Shown piece by piece: positions 11,176-22,700 of a stretch of DNA of 64,000 bases. This DNA is from Benincasa hispida (lineage: Eukaryota > Streptophyta > Magnoliopsida > Cucurbitales > Cucurbitaceae): NCBI RefSeq assembly GCF_009727055.1, contig NC_052349.1, positions 43,607,302-43,671,301 of the forward strand. The letters run 5' to 3'. Position numbers and translations under genes: made by a program. The notes below the pieces were generated by a model. The model saw only the letters and a program-made list of their open reading frames with translations. It had not been told where the DNA came from and did no database searches. Position 1 is the stretch's first letter, and each line of letters starts with the position of its first letter.

Positions 11176-12493
11176 GTGAACGCTTTGCATCCTACAAATC
11201 GATTTTTACCTAAACAAAATTAGTGAACCAAAACAGAATATGTGTAGAATAAACATGTAAAATAGCATTCTTTGGAGAAAGGAAAGAACCATTATCACCT
11301 TTGTAGATTCCCATCTTGAACACAAACGTCTCCTCGAATTATCTTGAATACTACCACGAGAATAACCTTGTTATTCAAAAAAATTCCAATAGAAGGATAG
11401 ATGACATCCAACTATTGGAAGAGGGTGAGAAGGAAAAACCTTTGGGAGAGTAGAAGAGTATAGAGGATTTCTTTTTGTGGCTTAGGAAAAATTTGCACTA
11501 AAAGTACCCAAAAGGGTCAACCCCCTTCTCCAAGTTTATTTCCAATTTTCCCCACAAATACTTATTTAATTAATTAGCTCATTAATTAAATAAATATTTA
11601 TACATTAAATTCAATTTAACTTATATATATCTAGTTATCAAAACATTGTATGTCTATATGCAACACCTTTCTATTTATCAAATAATTCTTTGTGAATCTA
11701 ATTCACTTGAATTAATTATTTGAATCTCATTCAAATGTTTCTTTTCAACTTAATTTGAATTACAGATTCTATCTATAATCAATTGCATATTAATCATATA
11801 AATATACAATAACCTCAAATTGATTTGAACAATTCAAATCATTCCCTTTTAATATATTTTAGTGAGCTAACAAGGAGACCTGGTGAACCTGTAGATTAGA
11901 AGCTTCAATGATATGAGATTAATTGACTAAACTCATTAACCAATTTAATCAATATTCGTTAACTGTGGGTACACTCTACTAAAGACCCACAGTTACACTC
12001 TTCTCAATATATATATATATATTTGTGTCCACGGATATAGACCAATAACAGCAAGTTAGTCGAGTGTTTGTAACTCCAACTAGGTTAAATTACCGTTTTA
12101 CCCTTGGATTACCTCTTACTCCTTAAGTACAACATGTTCTCTTCGCTCGGTCTTGTCCCCAAAATGGTAGACTTATTAAGTTAGCGAACTGGTCATTCTT
12201 AGCCATACAAATCAAAGGACAATCCTTTGTGAACAAGAGTTCGTAATATATTCAGGATTAAGACTAAGTTGCCTAGATCATCCTAGTGAAATAGAAACCT
12301 AACTAATCAGTGGTGTTACAACTAGTCGTTACTATTTCGTAGACCGGTCTTATGCAAACTCATTGCATAGGGTACCCCACTCATATGTCACCTACATGAA
12401 CGCGTTGGATCATTGCGTTTGTATCAAATACAAAGTGAGCCGTATCCATAGTGTTACCAGGATAAGGTACCTAACCTTATTTCTATATTATAG
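11140..12493 (-). mobile_element. 3' LTR of copia D, distal part (LTR B)
   Basis: Minus-oriented LTR of the same family as LTR A, recognised by shared blocks such as cctttgtagattcccatctt near 11300 and aaatcaaaggacaatccttt near 12210. Its 3' terminus on the minus strand is taken as TAAAAAACA at 11140. The LTR is cut at 12493 and resumes at 15276, because another LTR has inserted. The family blocks on the two sides join cleanly once the insert is removed. Confidence 0.75.
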
Positions 12494-15275
12494 TGTTGAG
12501 TTGTATACCCTAAAACTCAGTTTGAAAAGTTAAACATTTTCTATTATCAATAAAGATGTTATTCAACATTTCTTCAATAAAGTTGTTATAGAATTCGTAA
12601 ATTGCACTTGTAAAGACTAAATCAAATAAACTAAAATTCATAGCTATTATGTAAAATATTTGAACTTTATATGGAGACATAAAAATGGAACAAGTTCGAG
12701 TAAATAGCCAAAATGATCTATATTATACGAATAAGGTCGGGTGTCTTATTTTAGTAACACTATCGGATGCGGCCCACTCTGTAGTAATTACAATTTGTTG
12801 TAAGATGCTACAAACGAAGTGATCCTGATTCGTTCATGTATTGACATGAGGAGTGGGGGCATCCTATGCAAGGAGTTTGCGTAAGATCGGACCAAGAAAT
12901 AAGTCACTCTTACTTTGTAATGTTGTTTACTGTTTAAGACTGACTATTTCTCATAGATGACCTAGGTAACTCAATCTTAATCTTTAGCTAACTATGAACT
13001 ATTGTTTATTCGAAATTAACCTTAGATTTGCATAGGTGAGGGTTGGCTCAATAGAATGATTTGAATTGTTCGAATTAGGTGAAGAGAGAAAAACCGATAA
13101 GTATATGTGATATAGTGGTCGGGTTTTTCAGTTTAGAGATACAACTTTAATATTTAAATGTGATTTAAATGTCAAGAATATGAATATATTCATATTCGGA
13201 AACTCGGAAATAATGGAAATGGTCAAAGATGTAAAAAGTCAAAAAGTTGACTTTTGACTTTGAAAGTTAGTTAACACGAAAAAAATCATAAAAAGTCAAA
13301 ATGTTGACTTTTTGGTCAAAGTTTGACTTTGACCAAATGACTATTTTGCCCTTTGAATATAGTTAGTGGGAAAATCCAAAATTTTGTTGGATAATTCCAC
13401 TAACAAAATAGTGGGCTAGATGTTAGTTTATAGTGGAGACATTAAGCCCATTTAGATAGTGGATTCTAGGTGTTGGGTTTTTATGGATTTGTATCATGCA
13501 ATTGTTGCATGGCTTTTTTCTATAAATTGAGTTTTCAATTTGAATGAAAAAAACTTTTGTCATTTTTCAAAAAAAAAAATTCTAAATTTGGGCTGGAAAA
13601 GCACTATTTTTTTAGTGAAAAAAGAGAACTCATACCCAACCCAAAATCTATCTTTTATTTCCAACTCTTTCTCTCTCTCGAGTTATTCATCCACCGGGTC
13701 CCACAATCTGATTCTGAGTCCAGAGGATAGTAGGTCAGCTCTAGTGGTGGTCCGGAAGAGTTCGGGTTGAGATTCAGTGAGGAAAAACGGTTTTCGGGAG
13801 CTTCAAAGATAATTTTTAATTTACTGTTTTTTCCTTCAATTGCATGCTTTTTTCCTTTAAATTAAAAACAATTAGAGTGTAATTAGATCCTTATTCCACC
13901 ACTGCGTATGTCTTGTGTTCCATCAGGTGCAAGATGGAATTCACGTCTACTCGATTTAGGGATAGAAGAAAGGTTGTTCTCTCAAATATTGAATCCATGT
14001 CTTGAACAAGGGGCCCTACCCTCTCATTAGCCCGAGAGGGATTCGGTTTAGTGATTGTATAATAAATCAATTGTTCATTAGAGGATCAATGAACTTATGG
14101 AGCAAGATTTAATTTTGGGGGTAAACTAATATTTGACCCATCTATTATTACGAACAACCTGTGAAGGGTCGACGTACTGATTGTGCTTAAATCAAGTGGA
14201 CATAAATATATCTATAGTGAGGAGAACGCAACTATTGAGCTATAGTGATGTGACTCGGTTGTTAACGAATATTGATTAATTTAGTCTAAAGAGTGTTAGT
14301 CAATTAATCTCAAATCATTGGAGCTCATAATTCATAGATCCATAAGGTTCCTTTACTAGCTCGTAAAATATGAACATCTTGAATCAATCAATTGAGTGAA
14401 TTTGAAATGTTCAAATTGAATTTTGGGTTTTTTTTTTCAATTTGAAGTGTTCAAATTGTAATTAGGGCTTTTGTAATTATATTCGATATAATTAACATTT
14501 AATTTATCAAAATTAAACGAAATTGAGAGTTTATAATATTTAAATATTGATTCAAATATTAATTACATGAATATGGTTCATGTTTAAAATTAGGTGTTTG
14601 ATTAATTTAATATTTGATATGAAATTATTATTTAATTAATTAAATTTGTTTAATTAATTAAAATCAAATTAATTTTCATTTTTTATTCAATTTGAGAAAT
14701 TGAATATTGTTTTTTTTAGATTAATTAATGTTGAATTAATTAAAATAAAAATTGAAAATTAATTCAATTTAAGTTTGGAATTAAATTGAGATAGTGGAAA
14801 GATCCACAATTTTGCGTATTTTGGTGGATTGATCTCAACGAAACACCTAATCCCACTTTTTGAGTGCTTCTTGAAGTGTCATATTGCTGAATAGTAGATT
14901 CATGTAATGGTTACATAAAACTCTTCAATTTACATGGAATTGAGGATGACTGCTGGAAAATAGAGATTTTATGTAGAAATTGTTTCCCTATCTCAAACCC
15001 ACAATCTTTCCTTCACATTTCACTTCAATCTTGAGTTCCACCACTCAAATTCAAAGCTGAGAATAGTAGAAAAGATCTCTTGGTGGTTTACTGAAGATTT
15101 GAAGTTGAGAATTCGTGAGAAGCAGTTTGGAATTGGAGGAATTCTTCAAAGGTATGTGTTTCATGAAACCCTCTTATGAAAAATATGTTTTGCATGCTTT
15201 TATAACTCAAATTAAATATAATTAGAGTACTTATTGTTTATGTTTGCTTCCATTGCATGATTCTACATCCTATCA
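12494..15275 (+). mobile_element. Rearranged copia LTR pair inserted in LTR B
   Basis: A plus-oriented LTR head TGTTGAGTTGTATACCC starts at 12494 and an LTR tail ending CCTATCA stops at 15275. It is flanked by tatag (12489-12493) and tataa (15276-15280), a 4/5 target duplication. Inside are two LTR-derived parts without any internal region. The first runs from the LTR head, skips the middle near 13070 and reaches an LTR-like tail near 13920. The second starts mid-LTR at about 13925 (gcaagatggaattcac) and runs to the end. An open frame at 13540-13770 is not supported. I read it as a solo-type LTR altered by unequal recombination. Confidence 0.65.
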
Positions 15276-15502
15276 TATAAATCCATTAGACTGTATCTTG
15301 AAAGTTGATCCCAATATGTCTCCACATACAGTTTAAGACTCATAAGGCAGCCTTGGATGTTAGTTTATTGAATTCAGGGTTATTAAGACAAAATAGAAAA
15401 CAACATAATAACATTTAGTAAATTAACATCTATAACTTTTTAGTGATGACAATTAATTAATAACACTTACTGTTTACGAGTTTTAGGGCATAAAACCCAA
15501 CA
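15276..15502 (-). mobile_element. 3' LTR of copia D, proximal part (LTR B)
   Basis: This completes LTR B. On the minus strand the LTR begins TGTTGGGTTTTATGCCC at 15502, directly after CAAGTGGGAGTT, the polypurine tract of copia D. It is the 5' end of the LTR cut at 12493. Confidence 0.8.
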
Positions 15503-17290
15503 AACTCCCACTTGAATTAATACTCTAGTCAGTGAGTTGTACATGATAACAGAATCCAAAAGGTAGGATTATGGTAAATAAATATAATAAATTAGGGCAT
15601 CTATATACCTATTACACATCTCTCACTTGCCCTAGATTATACAATGTACATGTTTCATAGACCTAGATTCTCTAGATGATCCTCGAAAACTTTAGTCGAG
15701 AGAGCCTTCGTAAATGAATTAACAATGTTGTGCTTTGAGGCAATCTTTTTGATGATCACATATCCTCGTTGCACAATCTCCTGTATCAAGTGATATTTTC
15801 TCTCAATATGCTTTCCTCATTTGTGATTGCGAGGTTCTTTAGAGTTGGTTACTACCCCACTATTGTCACAGTATAAGGTGATGGGCAAGTCCATATTTAG
15901 AACCATTTCCAAATCGATTAGAAACTTCCTGAACCAAACTGCTTCCTTTGCTGCTTCAAGAGCAGCTACATACTTAGCTTCCATAATAGAATCTGCAATG
16001 CATCCTTGCTTGATGCTACGCCATACTACAACTCTCTGTTCAGAGTAAACACTGATCCTGACATGGATTTCCTAAAATCCTTGTCAGTTTGGAAATCAGA
16101 GTTCTTAGTTCCATACGCCAGCTTGTAATCCCTTATTCTCCTACGATACTTGAGAATGTTTTTAACTGCAGTTTAGTAGTCTAACCCTAGATTGAACTGA
16201 TACCTACTGACTATTCCCACTGCACAACAAATGTATGGCCTAGCATAGAGCATAACATACATTGAGTTTCCCATAGCTGAGGCATACGGAATTCGTCTTA
16301 TATCCTCAACTTCTTGAGGTGTCTTAGGACATTGTTCCTTAGACAAGTGAACTCTGTGCCTGAAAGGTAATAAACCCTTCATAGAGCTCTGCATCGAATA
16401 TCAAGTCAACATTTTATCGATATAAGTTGTTTGTGACAGAGACAACGTTCTGTTCTTGTGATCCATAATGATTTGGATCCCAAGTACATACTGTGCCTCT
16501 CCCAAATTTTTCATTTGGAATTGGACCGTTAGCCATTCCTTAATGTCAGTAAGGTACCCTACATCATTCCCAATGAGTAGAATATCGTCCACGTAAAGTA
16601 CTAATAAAGCTACTTTATCGTTGATGATTTTCTTGTAGATATAAAGTTCATCAACGTTTTGATCAAAACCAAAAGATTTGATCACTGTATTAAATCTAAT
16701 ATTCCAAGATCTAAATATCTATTTCAACCCATAAATGGATTTATTCAGCTTGCAAACCTTTTGCTCCTGACCATGGACTATGAATCCCTTGAGCCGAGAC
16801 ATAAAGATATTCTCTTCAAGATTTCCATTTAGAAAAGCAGTCTTGATATACATTTGTCATATCTCACAGTCATAAAATGTGTCTGTGGACAAGAGAATTC
16901 TTATAGACTTAAGTATAACAATAAGGGAAAAAGTTTCTTCATAGTCAATCTCTTCTTTCTAGGTATAACTCTTTGCTACAAGTCTAGATTTGAACGTTTG
17001 TCCCTTTTTAGCTACATCTCTTTTTCTTTTGTAAATTCATTTACACCCTATGGTTTTGACCCTTTCAGGTGGATATACAAGCTCTCATACTGAATTGGAG
17101 TATATAGACTCCATTTCAAGATCCATGGCTTTGACCCATTGGTCCTTGTTTATGTCATTCATTGCCTGTTTATAGGATAATGGATCCTCAACACTATCAT
17201 TTGGTATGACAACTTGAGTTTCAGTTAAACCTAAGTAATGGTCAAAATGTATCATAACCCTCCCACTATATCGAGACACTTTCAACTATT
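15503..17290 (-). pseudogene. Copia D reverse transcriptase and RNase H, broken
   Basis: From about 17285 leftward: the pre-RT region SYKQAMNDINKDQWVKAMDL; RT fingers (degraded, 17080-16700); and the RT palm with an intact LVLYVDDILLIGND at about 16590-16560 followed by FQMKNLGEAQYVLGIQII. The connection block LSKEQCPKTPQEVEDIRR lies in 16394-16173. RNase H (about 16050-15640) reads MEAKYVAALEAAKEAVWFRK and ITLYCDNSGVVTNSKEPRNH, with one stop in the HK(stop)GKHIERKYHL segment. The YVDD aspartates are kept. Frameshifts near 16680 and 16400 and stops elsewhere make it a pseudogene. Confidence 0.85.
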
Positions 17291-17499
17291 GAGAAGGACG
17301 AAACTGACCTGAAGTGTTGGCTTCTTCATTAGCTCTTGTTGATGCTTCAGTAGCTTCACTTAATACTATTTTCCTACGTGGTTTATGATCTCATGTGGTC
17401 TTCCTCTAAAAATGTAGCATTTTTTTTATACAAATACCTTATTTTCTTGAGGGTTATGGAACAAACCACTTCTTGTTTCCTTAGGGTAACCAACAAATT

Positions 17500-18600
17500 A
17501 GTATAACCTTGAACAAGGTTCCAACTTCTTAAGATATGTTACTAACACATCTGTAGGACCATCCTAGATTCTGAAGTAATGTAAACTCGATCTACACCCC
17601 CTCCATAACTCGATAGGTGTTTCAGAAACACTCTTCGAGGGAACATTGTTCAAGATATGAATTGTAGTATCTACTGCATACCCCCAAAATGAGTTAGGCA
17701 ATTGAGCATAGCTCATCATAGAAAAAACCATATCTAATAAAGCCCTATTTCTCCTCTCTGATACACCGTCTTACTGAGGTGTACCGAGTGCTAAAAGTTG
17801 GGATTGAGTTCCATGTTCTATCATATAATCCTGGAATTCTATATACTCTCCACTTCGATCAGATCGAAGTGTTTTAATTGTTTTACCATAGGTTTTCAAC
17901 TTTAGCTTTACACTCTTTGAACTTTTCAAAGACTTCAGACTTATGTTCCATTAGGTATAAGTAACCATACCTCAAATAATAATCTATGAAAGAAATGAAA
18001 TATTCAGACCCTACTCTAGCCTTTACATTCATTTGACCACGAAGAGTTGAATGTATGAGCTCTAAGGACTCTTTGGCTTTATAATCTTTTCCACTAAAAG
18101 GTCTTTTAGTTATTTTTTTCTTCAAGACAGGATTCACATGGAGGTAATGAATCATATTCTAACTTGCCTAGAAGTCCATTCTTTACCAATCTCCTGATCC
18201 TATCAAGATTTATGTGACCTAATCTCAAATGCCAAAAATATATATCATTGTTACTTGGAGAAATTCTTCGCCTTTTTATTTGAGTATTCGTAGTTTTAAA
18301 TATTTCTCATGATTTAAAAGTGCTTTTGATTCAGTTGGTCTTAACACATATAAGTTGTCTTTTAGTTTAGTTGAATAGATAGTTACACCATTTTTCATAA
18401 TGAACGTTTCATTAAAAGAAAAAGAAACAGAGTACGATTGTTCAATTAAACAGGAAATAGAAACAAGGTTCCTTCTCATTTTGGGAACATTGTATAAGTT
18501 TTCTAAGAATAGAAATTTACTTCCAAAAAACAACTTAGTAGCTCCTATTGCACGAGCTAAAATGGCGTCTCTCATTCCAATCTTGAGCATCATTTCACCC
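17500..18600 (-). pseudogene. Copia D integrase and pre-integrase, broken
   Basis: The pre-integrase segment (18593-18276) includes LENLYNVPKMRRNLVSISCL. The integrase core (18155-17640) reads LELIHSTLRGQMNVKA, FIDYYLRYGYLYL, LRSDRSGEYIEF and DGVSERRNRALLDM. The first catalytic Asp of the DDE triad (HSD in its relatives) is Thr here (HST). The second (RSD) and the Glu (SERRN) remain. A stop precedes DGVSE. It is inactive by both substitution and truncation. Confidence 0.85.
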
Positions 18601-19560
18601 TCTTCGAGCTACTAGAAGAAACTAATTCCCTGTAAAGACAAACAAACGTGATTAGTGACTCCTGAATCAAGTATTCAGGCATCATGACCATTTTCCACAA
18701 AACAAGTTTCCAGAACTAGTAAATCATATTTACCTTCTTTCTATTTCTTCTTCTCAATAAGATACTTGAGGCAATTGCATTTCCAGTGACCATCTATATT
18801 GTAGGGGGAGCATTTTCGCATGTCAACCTTAGTCTTGTCTTTACTCTTCCCAACAACGGAAGCCTTCCCTTTCCCTCATTTCCATTTCTGGATATTCTTA
18901 GAATTAGAGGATGAAAGAACAAACTTAGTTCCTAAGGATGTACCCTTGTGGAACTTTTTGGAATGGGTAACATTTATCTCTCCTTCTACTGGTCTCTTAC
19001 CTTTCATAAGGGACTTATAATTTCGTAACTCATTAAGAAGAGTAGTCAGAGTTCACTGTATTTTATTCATAACTACATTGTTGCGGAATTGAATAAAACT
19101 TTTCGGAAGAGATTGTAAAATAAAGGACACCCGACTCTGCTCGTCGATGACTGCTCCATTTATTTCGGCAACATTGAACTGGACCATCAGGTTAAGAACA
19201 TGTTTTCGCACTGATTGGCATGCGCACATTATAAATGTACTTGAGGGCCTCATGCTAAATTTGAATGGATGGTTGTCCAAACATCTTATGAGGGACTCCA
19301 TGATTTGAGTACATACATCATAACCTTATGCTTCTTGATAAGAACGTCAGACAGACTTGCCAAGATATAAACTTGAGTCGTGTCATTGGCCTTCGTCCAA
19401 TAGTCATATGCATCCTTCAGCACTTGGGATGCATTGCAAGCGGGGACTGAAGGATATTCCTTTGTCAAGACGAATCGAATATCATCAATAACTAGAATCG
19501 TAATCAGGTTAGATTTTCATGTTGCATACTTTCATCGGTTAATTTTGTTTTTAAGCAAAG
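18601..19560 (-). pseudogene. Copia D gag and protease, broken
   Basis: Gag runs from about 19560, with IRFVLTKEYPSVPACNAS, YDYWTKANDTTQVYILASLS and VRKHVLNLMVQFNVAEINGA. A frameshift falls between the 19468-19286 and 19301-19053 segments. A basic region and a damaged zinc knuckle (KCSPYNIDGHWKCNC) follow near 18800. The protease site reads ILDSGVTNHVC near 18650, preceded by TGA where relatives have Trp. A Gag capsid protein would not be made. Confidence 0.8.
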
Positions 19561-20302
19561 AAATGGCTGGAAGACATGCTGAAACAAATAACAATCAATT
19601 GATCGTATTAGTTATAATTTTCTCAACCCATTACATAATTATCCAATCAATTTAGCAAAAATACATGTAATCATAGAACCCGAATTAAACTATTGATTTT
19701 AGTTTTTGCAATGATACTTTAGAGGTTTAGAGCAACAGTCACCAAAAGATGATAAACTACTCCTCCCCTGAATTGAGACAATCTTAGCCAACCACTAAAA
19801 CACATGTAATCATAGAACTCTAATTAAACTATTGATTTTAGTTTTTGCAATGATACTTTAGAGGTTTAGAACAACAGCCACCAAAGGGTGATCAACTCCT
19901 TCTCCCCTGAATTGAGATAATCTTAGCCAATCACTAATATCCGAATAACTCTTATTCCTATAGTTTTTAGCTATCGTTGTTTAAATTAAGGATTAATTAA
20001 CTAGCTTAATTCATGCTGTAACTGTGACCGTTTCCTTTTCGGATTCCAGAGGTATGCTTCAATAGGCTATCGAACGGAAAGACAACTGTTGAAGATTAAC
20101 CTAAGAAACCCTATCCATTGCTGAAGTTTGCATTGTTATGACTCCTATTATCAGGCCTTTCAAGGGGATGGTCGCTCTAGGACGACACATAGGTAGACCA
20201 TAGGAATCTCAAGGTGCAACGTAATGGAGGAGACTGTAGGATACATTGACACGTGTCCCTCTCTCACTTACTATGAACACTTTCCTTATTCACCTTGTTA
20301 TT
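19561..20302 (-). mobile_element. Copia D leader (5' untranslated), truncated
   Basis: Noncoding. Its right half matches, in reverse orientation, the leader of copia E: for example gtaggatacattgacacgtg at 20237-20256 against a block near 23915-23940. It contains a 139-bp tandem duplication (19663-19940) and stops at the junction with copia E's LTR near 20303. Confidence 0.7.
19663..19940. repeat. 139-bp tandem duplication in copia D leader
   Basis: The two units start with acatgtaatcatagaac at 19663 and 19802 and run to ccactaa or tcactaa. They differ by a handful of substitutions, so the duplication is fairly recent compared with the decay of the coding region. Confidence 0.9.
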
Positions 20303-22686
20303 AACCTAGAATACTATAATTTTATGTAGAGACATAAAAAAGGATCAAATTATAGTATATAGCCAAAAAGGTCTACAAAGTATATGAATGAGATTGGGTA
20401 CCTCGTTCTGGGGACACTATATATGCGACCTACTTTATATAATGATATAAACGACGTGATCCCGATATCGTTCATGTGGATACATGTGAGTAGGGGCATC
20501 CGATGCATTTTGCATAAGACCATATCACAAAATAGTCACTTTTTCTTTATAACGACTATTTACTATTAAAACTGAATATTTCAAATCGATGACCTAGGGT
20601 AACTCGATCTTAATCCTAAGCTAACTATGAACTCCTATTTATTCGGGATTATCCTTTGATTTGCATAGGTGAGAGTAGTTCAATAGCAATGCTCAACAAG
20701 CCTCCGATTTTGGGGATAAGACCGGATAGATAGTTGGGACATAGTCCTACAAGATGGAACTCACTCCTACTCGTTTTAGGGTTAACAGATAGGTTGCTCC
20801 CTTAAGTACTGATTCCTGGTCTTAAACAAAGGAGTCCCGCCCTCTCATGGCCGAGAGGGACATGGTTTATTAGTTGGACTATAAACTAAATGTTCAATAG
20901 AGGATCAGTGGTAGCTTAAGGAGCAAAATGTATTTATAGGGGTAAAACGATAATTTTGACCTAGCAGTAAATTCGAACGACTTGTGAATGATCGACTTAC
21001 TAATTATGGGTAAATCAAGTGGAATGAAATATATCTACAGTGACGAGAGTGCAACCATCGAGCTATAGTGGTATATCTCGATAGTTAATGAATATTGATT
21101 AATTCGATTTAATTTAGAGTTAGCCAATTATCTCTTATCGTTGGAGCTCAAGATCTGCAGGTCCATAAGTTCCCTCTACTAGCTCCTAAAACATTACACC
21201 TTGGATTAGAAAATTGAGCAAATTTGAAGTGTTAAACTTTGGGATTAGGATTTGAATTTCGTTTAAATTTATCAAAATTAAATGTAATCTGAGAGTTTGA
21301 AATATTTAAATATTGATTACATGAATAGGGATTCATGTTTAAATTAGGTGTTTTATTAATTTAATATTTGATATTAAATTATTAATTAATTATTTAATTA
21401 ATTAAATTTTTTAACTAATTAATTAATTAAATTTGTTTAACTTACATTAATAATTAATTTTGTTTAACTAATTAATTAAAAATTAAAAAAAATTTCATTT
21501 TTTTAAATTCAATTTATGGAAACTTAATTTAAGTTTTTAAATTATTCTTAAATTGAATTAATTTAAACTTTGAAAATGAAATTTCTTAGCATGTATTCCA
21601 ATTTTGGGTTTTTAGTGGATTTTTTCCCACAAATCAACATCTTGTTCCACTCATTTAGTGCTAATTAAAATATCGATTGGCTGAAAATCTAAGTGCTTGC
21701 ATGCTTAAACTTGTTAAATACTCCAAATTTAGAAGATTCAAGGTAGGGGTGTTCATGGGCTGGGTTTGGTGGGTTTGAAAGACTTTTTAGAACCCAATCC
21801 AATTGTTCGTTGTAAATTTTTTCAACCCAAATAACCCTTATTAAAAAATGACTTATTAAAAAATGAATCCAAACCTAAACATGAAATATTTGTGTGGGTT
21901 GGGTTGGTTCGGGTTAATTGGGTCATTTATTTTTTTTAAAAAAAATCTAAAAAGAAGCAAAACGTAAATATGTAAAAATCTAATTTAATTATTTTCATAT
22001 ATTGAATTAAGATTAACAACTCAATTTCAATTTATATAGTGAAAATTTTCTTTCTAAAGTGCAAAAAAATTATTTTTTAAAAGTTGTTTGAAGAATAAAT
22101 TATTCAAAAAAATATTGGAATTAAAATCAATATATGTATAAATAGTTATTATTATAAGTAATAAAAAATATTTTAAAGTTAATAATAAATTCGGGTTGGT
22201 TCATGGTTCAAGTTGGGCCATGAACCAACCCAACCCATAAAATTTTCATTTATTTGAACCCAACCCAACCCAAATGAGTTTATAACCCAACCCAAATCAC
22301 ACGGTTTGCGTATGATTGATCAATTTTTTTCAGGTCATCGGGTTTTTTTAACACTCTTAGATTCAAGTTCATGTAATTGATTTTCTGAAAATTCAAAAAG
22401 CTCACTCAAATACCTCTCTAAACCCACATCAATTCTCCTCAATTTTGAGTTTCCACCACTCAATCCAAGTATGAGAATAGTAGAGAAACTCCTATTGGTG
22501 GTCTACTAAGGTCTTGGAGATTCAATTTGTGTTTAGCAAGGAATTGAAGAGAATCAGCAAAAGTATACACAAATGAAACCCTCTTTCTGTAAAACTGTTT
22601 TTTAGCATGCTTTAAACTCAAATTAAGTGTAATTAGAGTGCTTAATGATTATATTAGTTTCCTTTTTATGCATGTTTATCTTGTCA
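20303..22686 (+). mobile_element. 5' LTR of copia E, 5'-truncated
   Basis: Plus-oriented LTR of the LTR A/B family, with blocks gatttgcataggtgagagt near 20660, acaagatggaactcactcc near 20750 and cctctcatggccgagaggg near 20850. It lacks the TGTTGGG head, starting abruptly where copia D's leader ends, and terminates in TTGTCA at 22686 immediately before a primer binding site. A 617-bp hAT-type MITE sits inside it. Without the MITE the remaining LTR is about 1.76 kb. Confidence 0.8.
21743..22359. mobile_element. hAT-type MITE with perfect 8-bp TSD
   Basis: This 617-bp insert is flanked by gattcaag on both sides (21735-21742 and 22360-22367), the 8-bp duplication typical of hAT elements. The ends are GTAGGGGTGTT and, reverse complemented, TAAGAGTGTTA: short imperfect inverted repeats. 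Near each end lie runs of gggttgggtt or their complement, so the element could fold back. There is no transposase frame. It resembles the 'GGGGTGTTCA' nonautonomous hAT elements of dicots. Confidence 0.8.
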
Positions 22687-22687
22687 A

Positions 22688-22700
22688 TTGGTATCAATGC
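22688..22700 (+). other. Primer binding site of copia E
   Basis: ttggtatcaatgc follows the LTR by one base. It is TTGGTATCAGAGC with two changes, the copia tRNA-Met site after mutation. Confidence 0.8.

Larger units (their letters stand above)
15503..20302 (-). mobile_element. Internal region of copia D
   Basis: This is the 4.8-kb minus-strand interior of a copia whose 3' LTR is LTR B. On the minus strand the order is leader (20302-19561), gag, protease, integrase, reverse transcriptase, RNase H, polypurine tract. The 5' LTR and primer binding site are missing: at about 20303 the leader meets the truncated head of the plus-strand LTR of copia E. The protein blocks closely parallel copias E, F and G, so all four are one superfamily branch. 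Its gag has LASLSDVLIKKHKV and its RNase H has ITLYCDNSG...NSKEPR. Confidence 0.85.
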
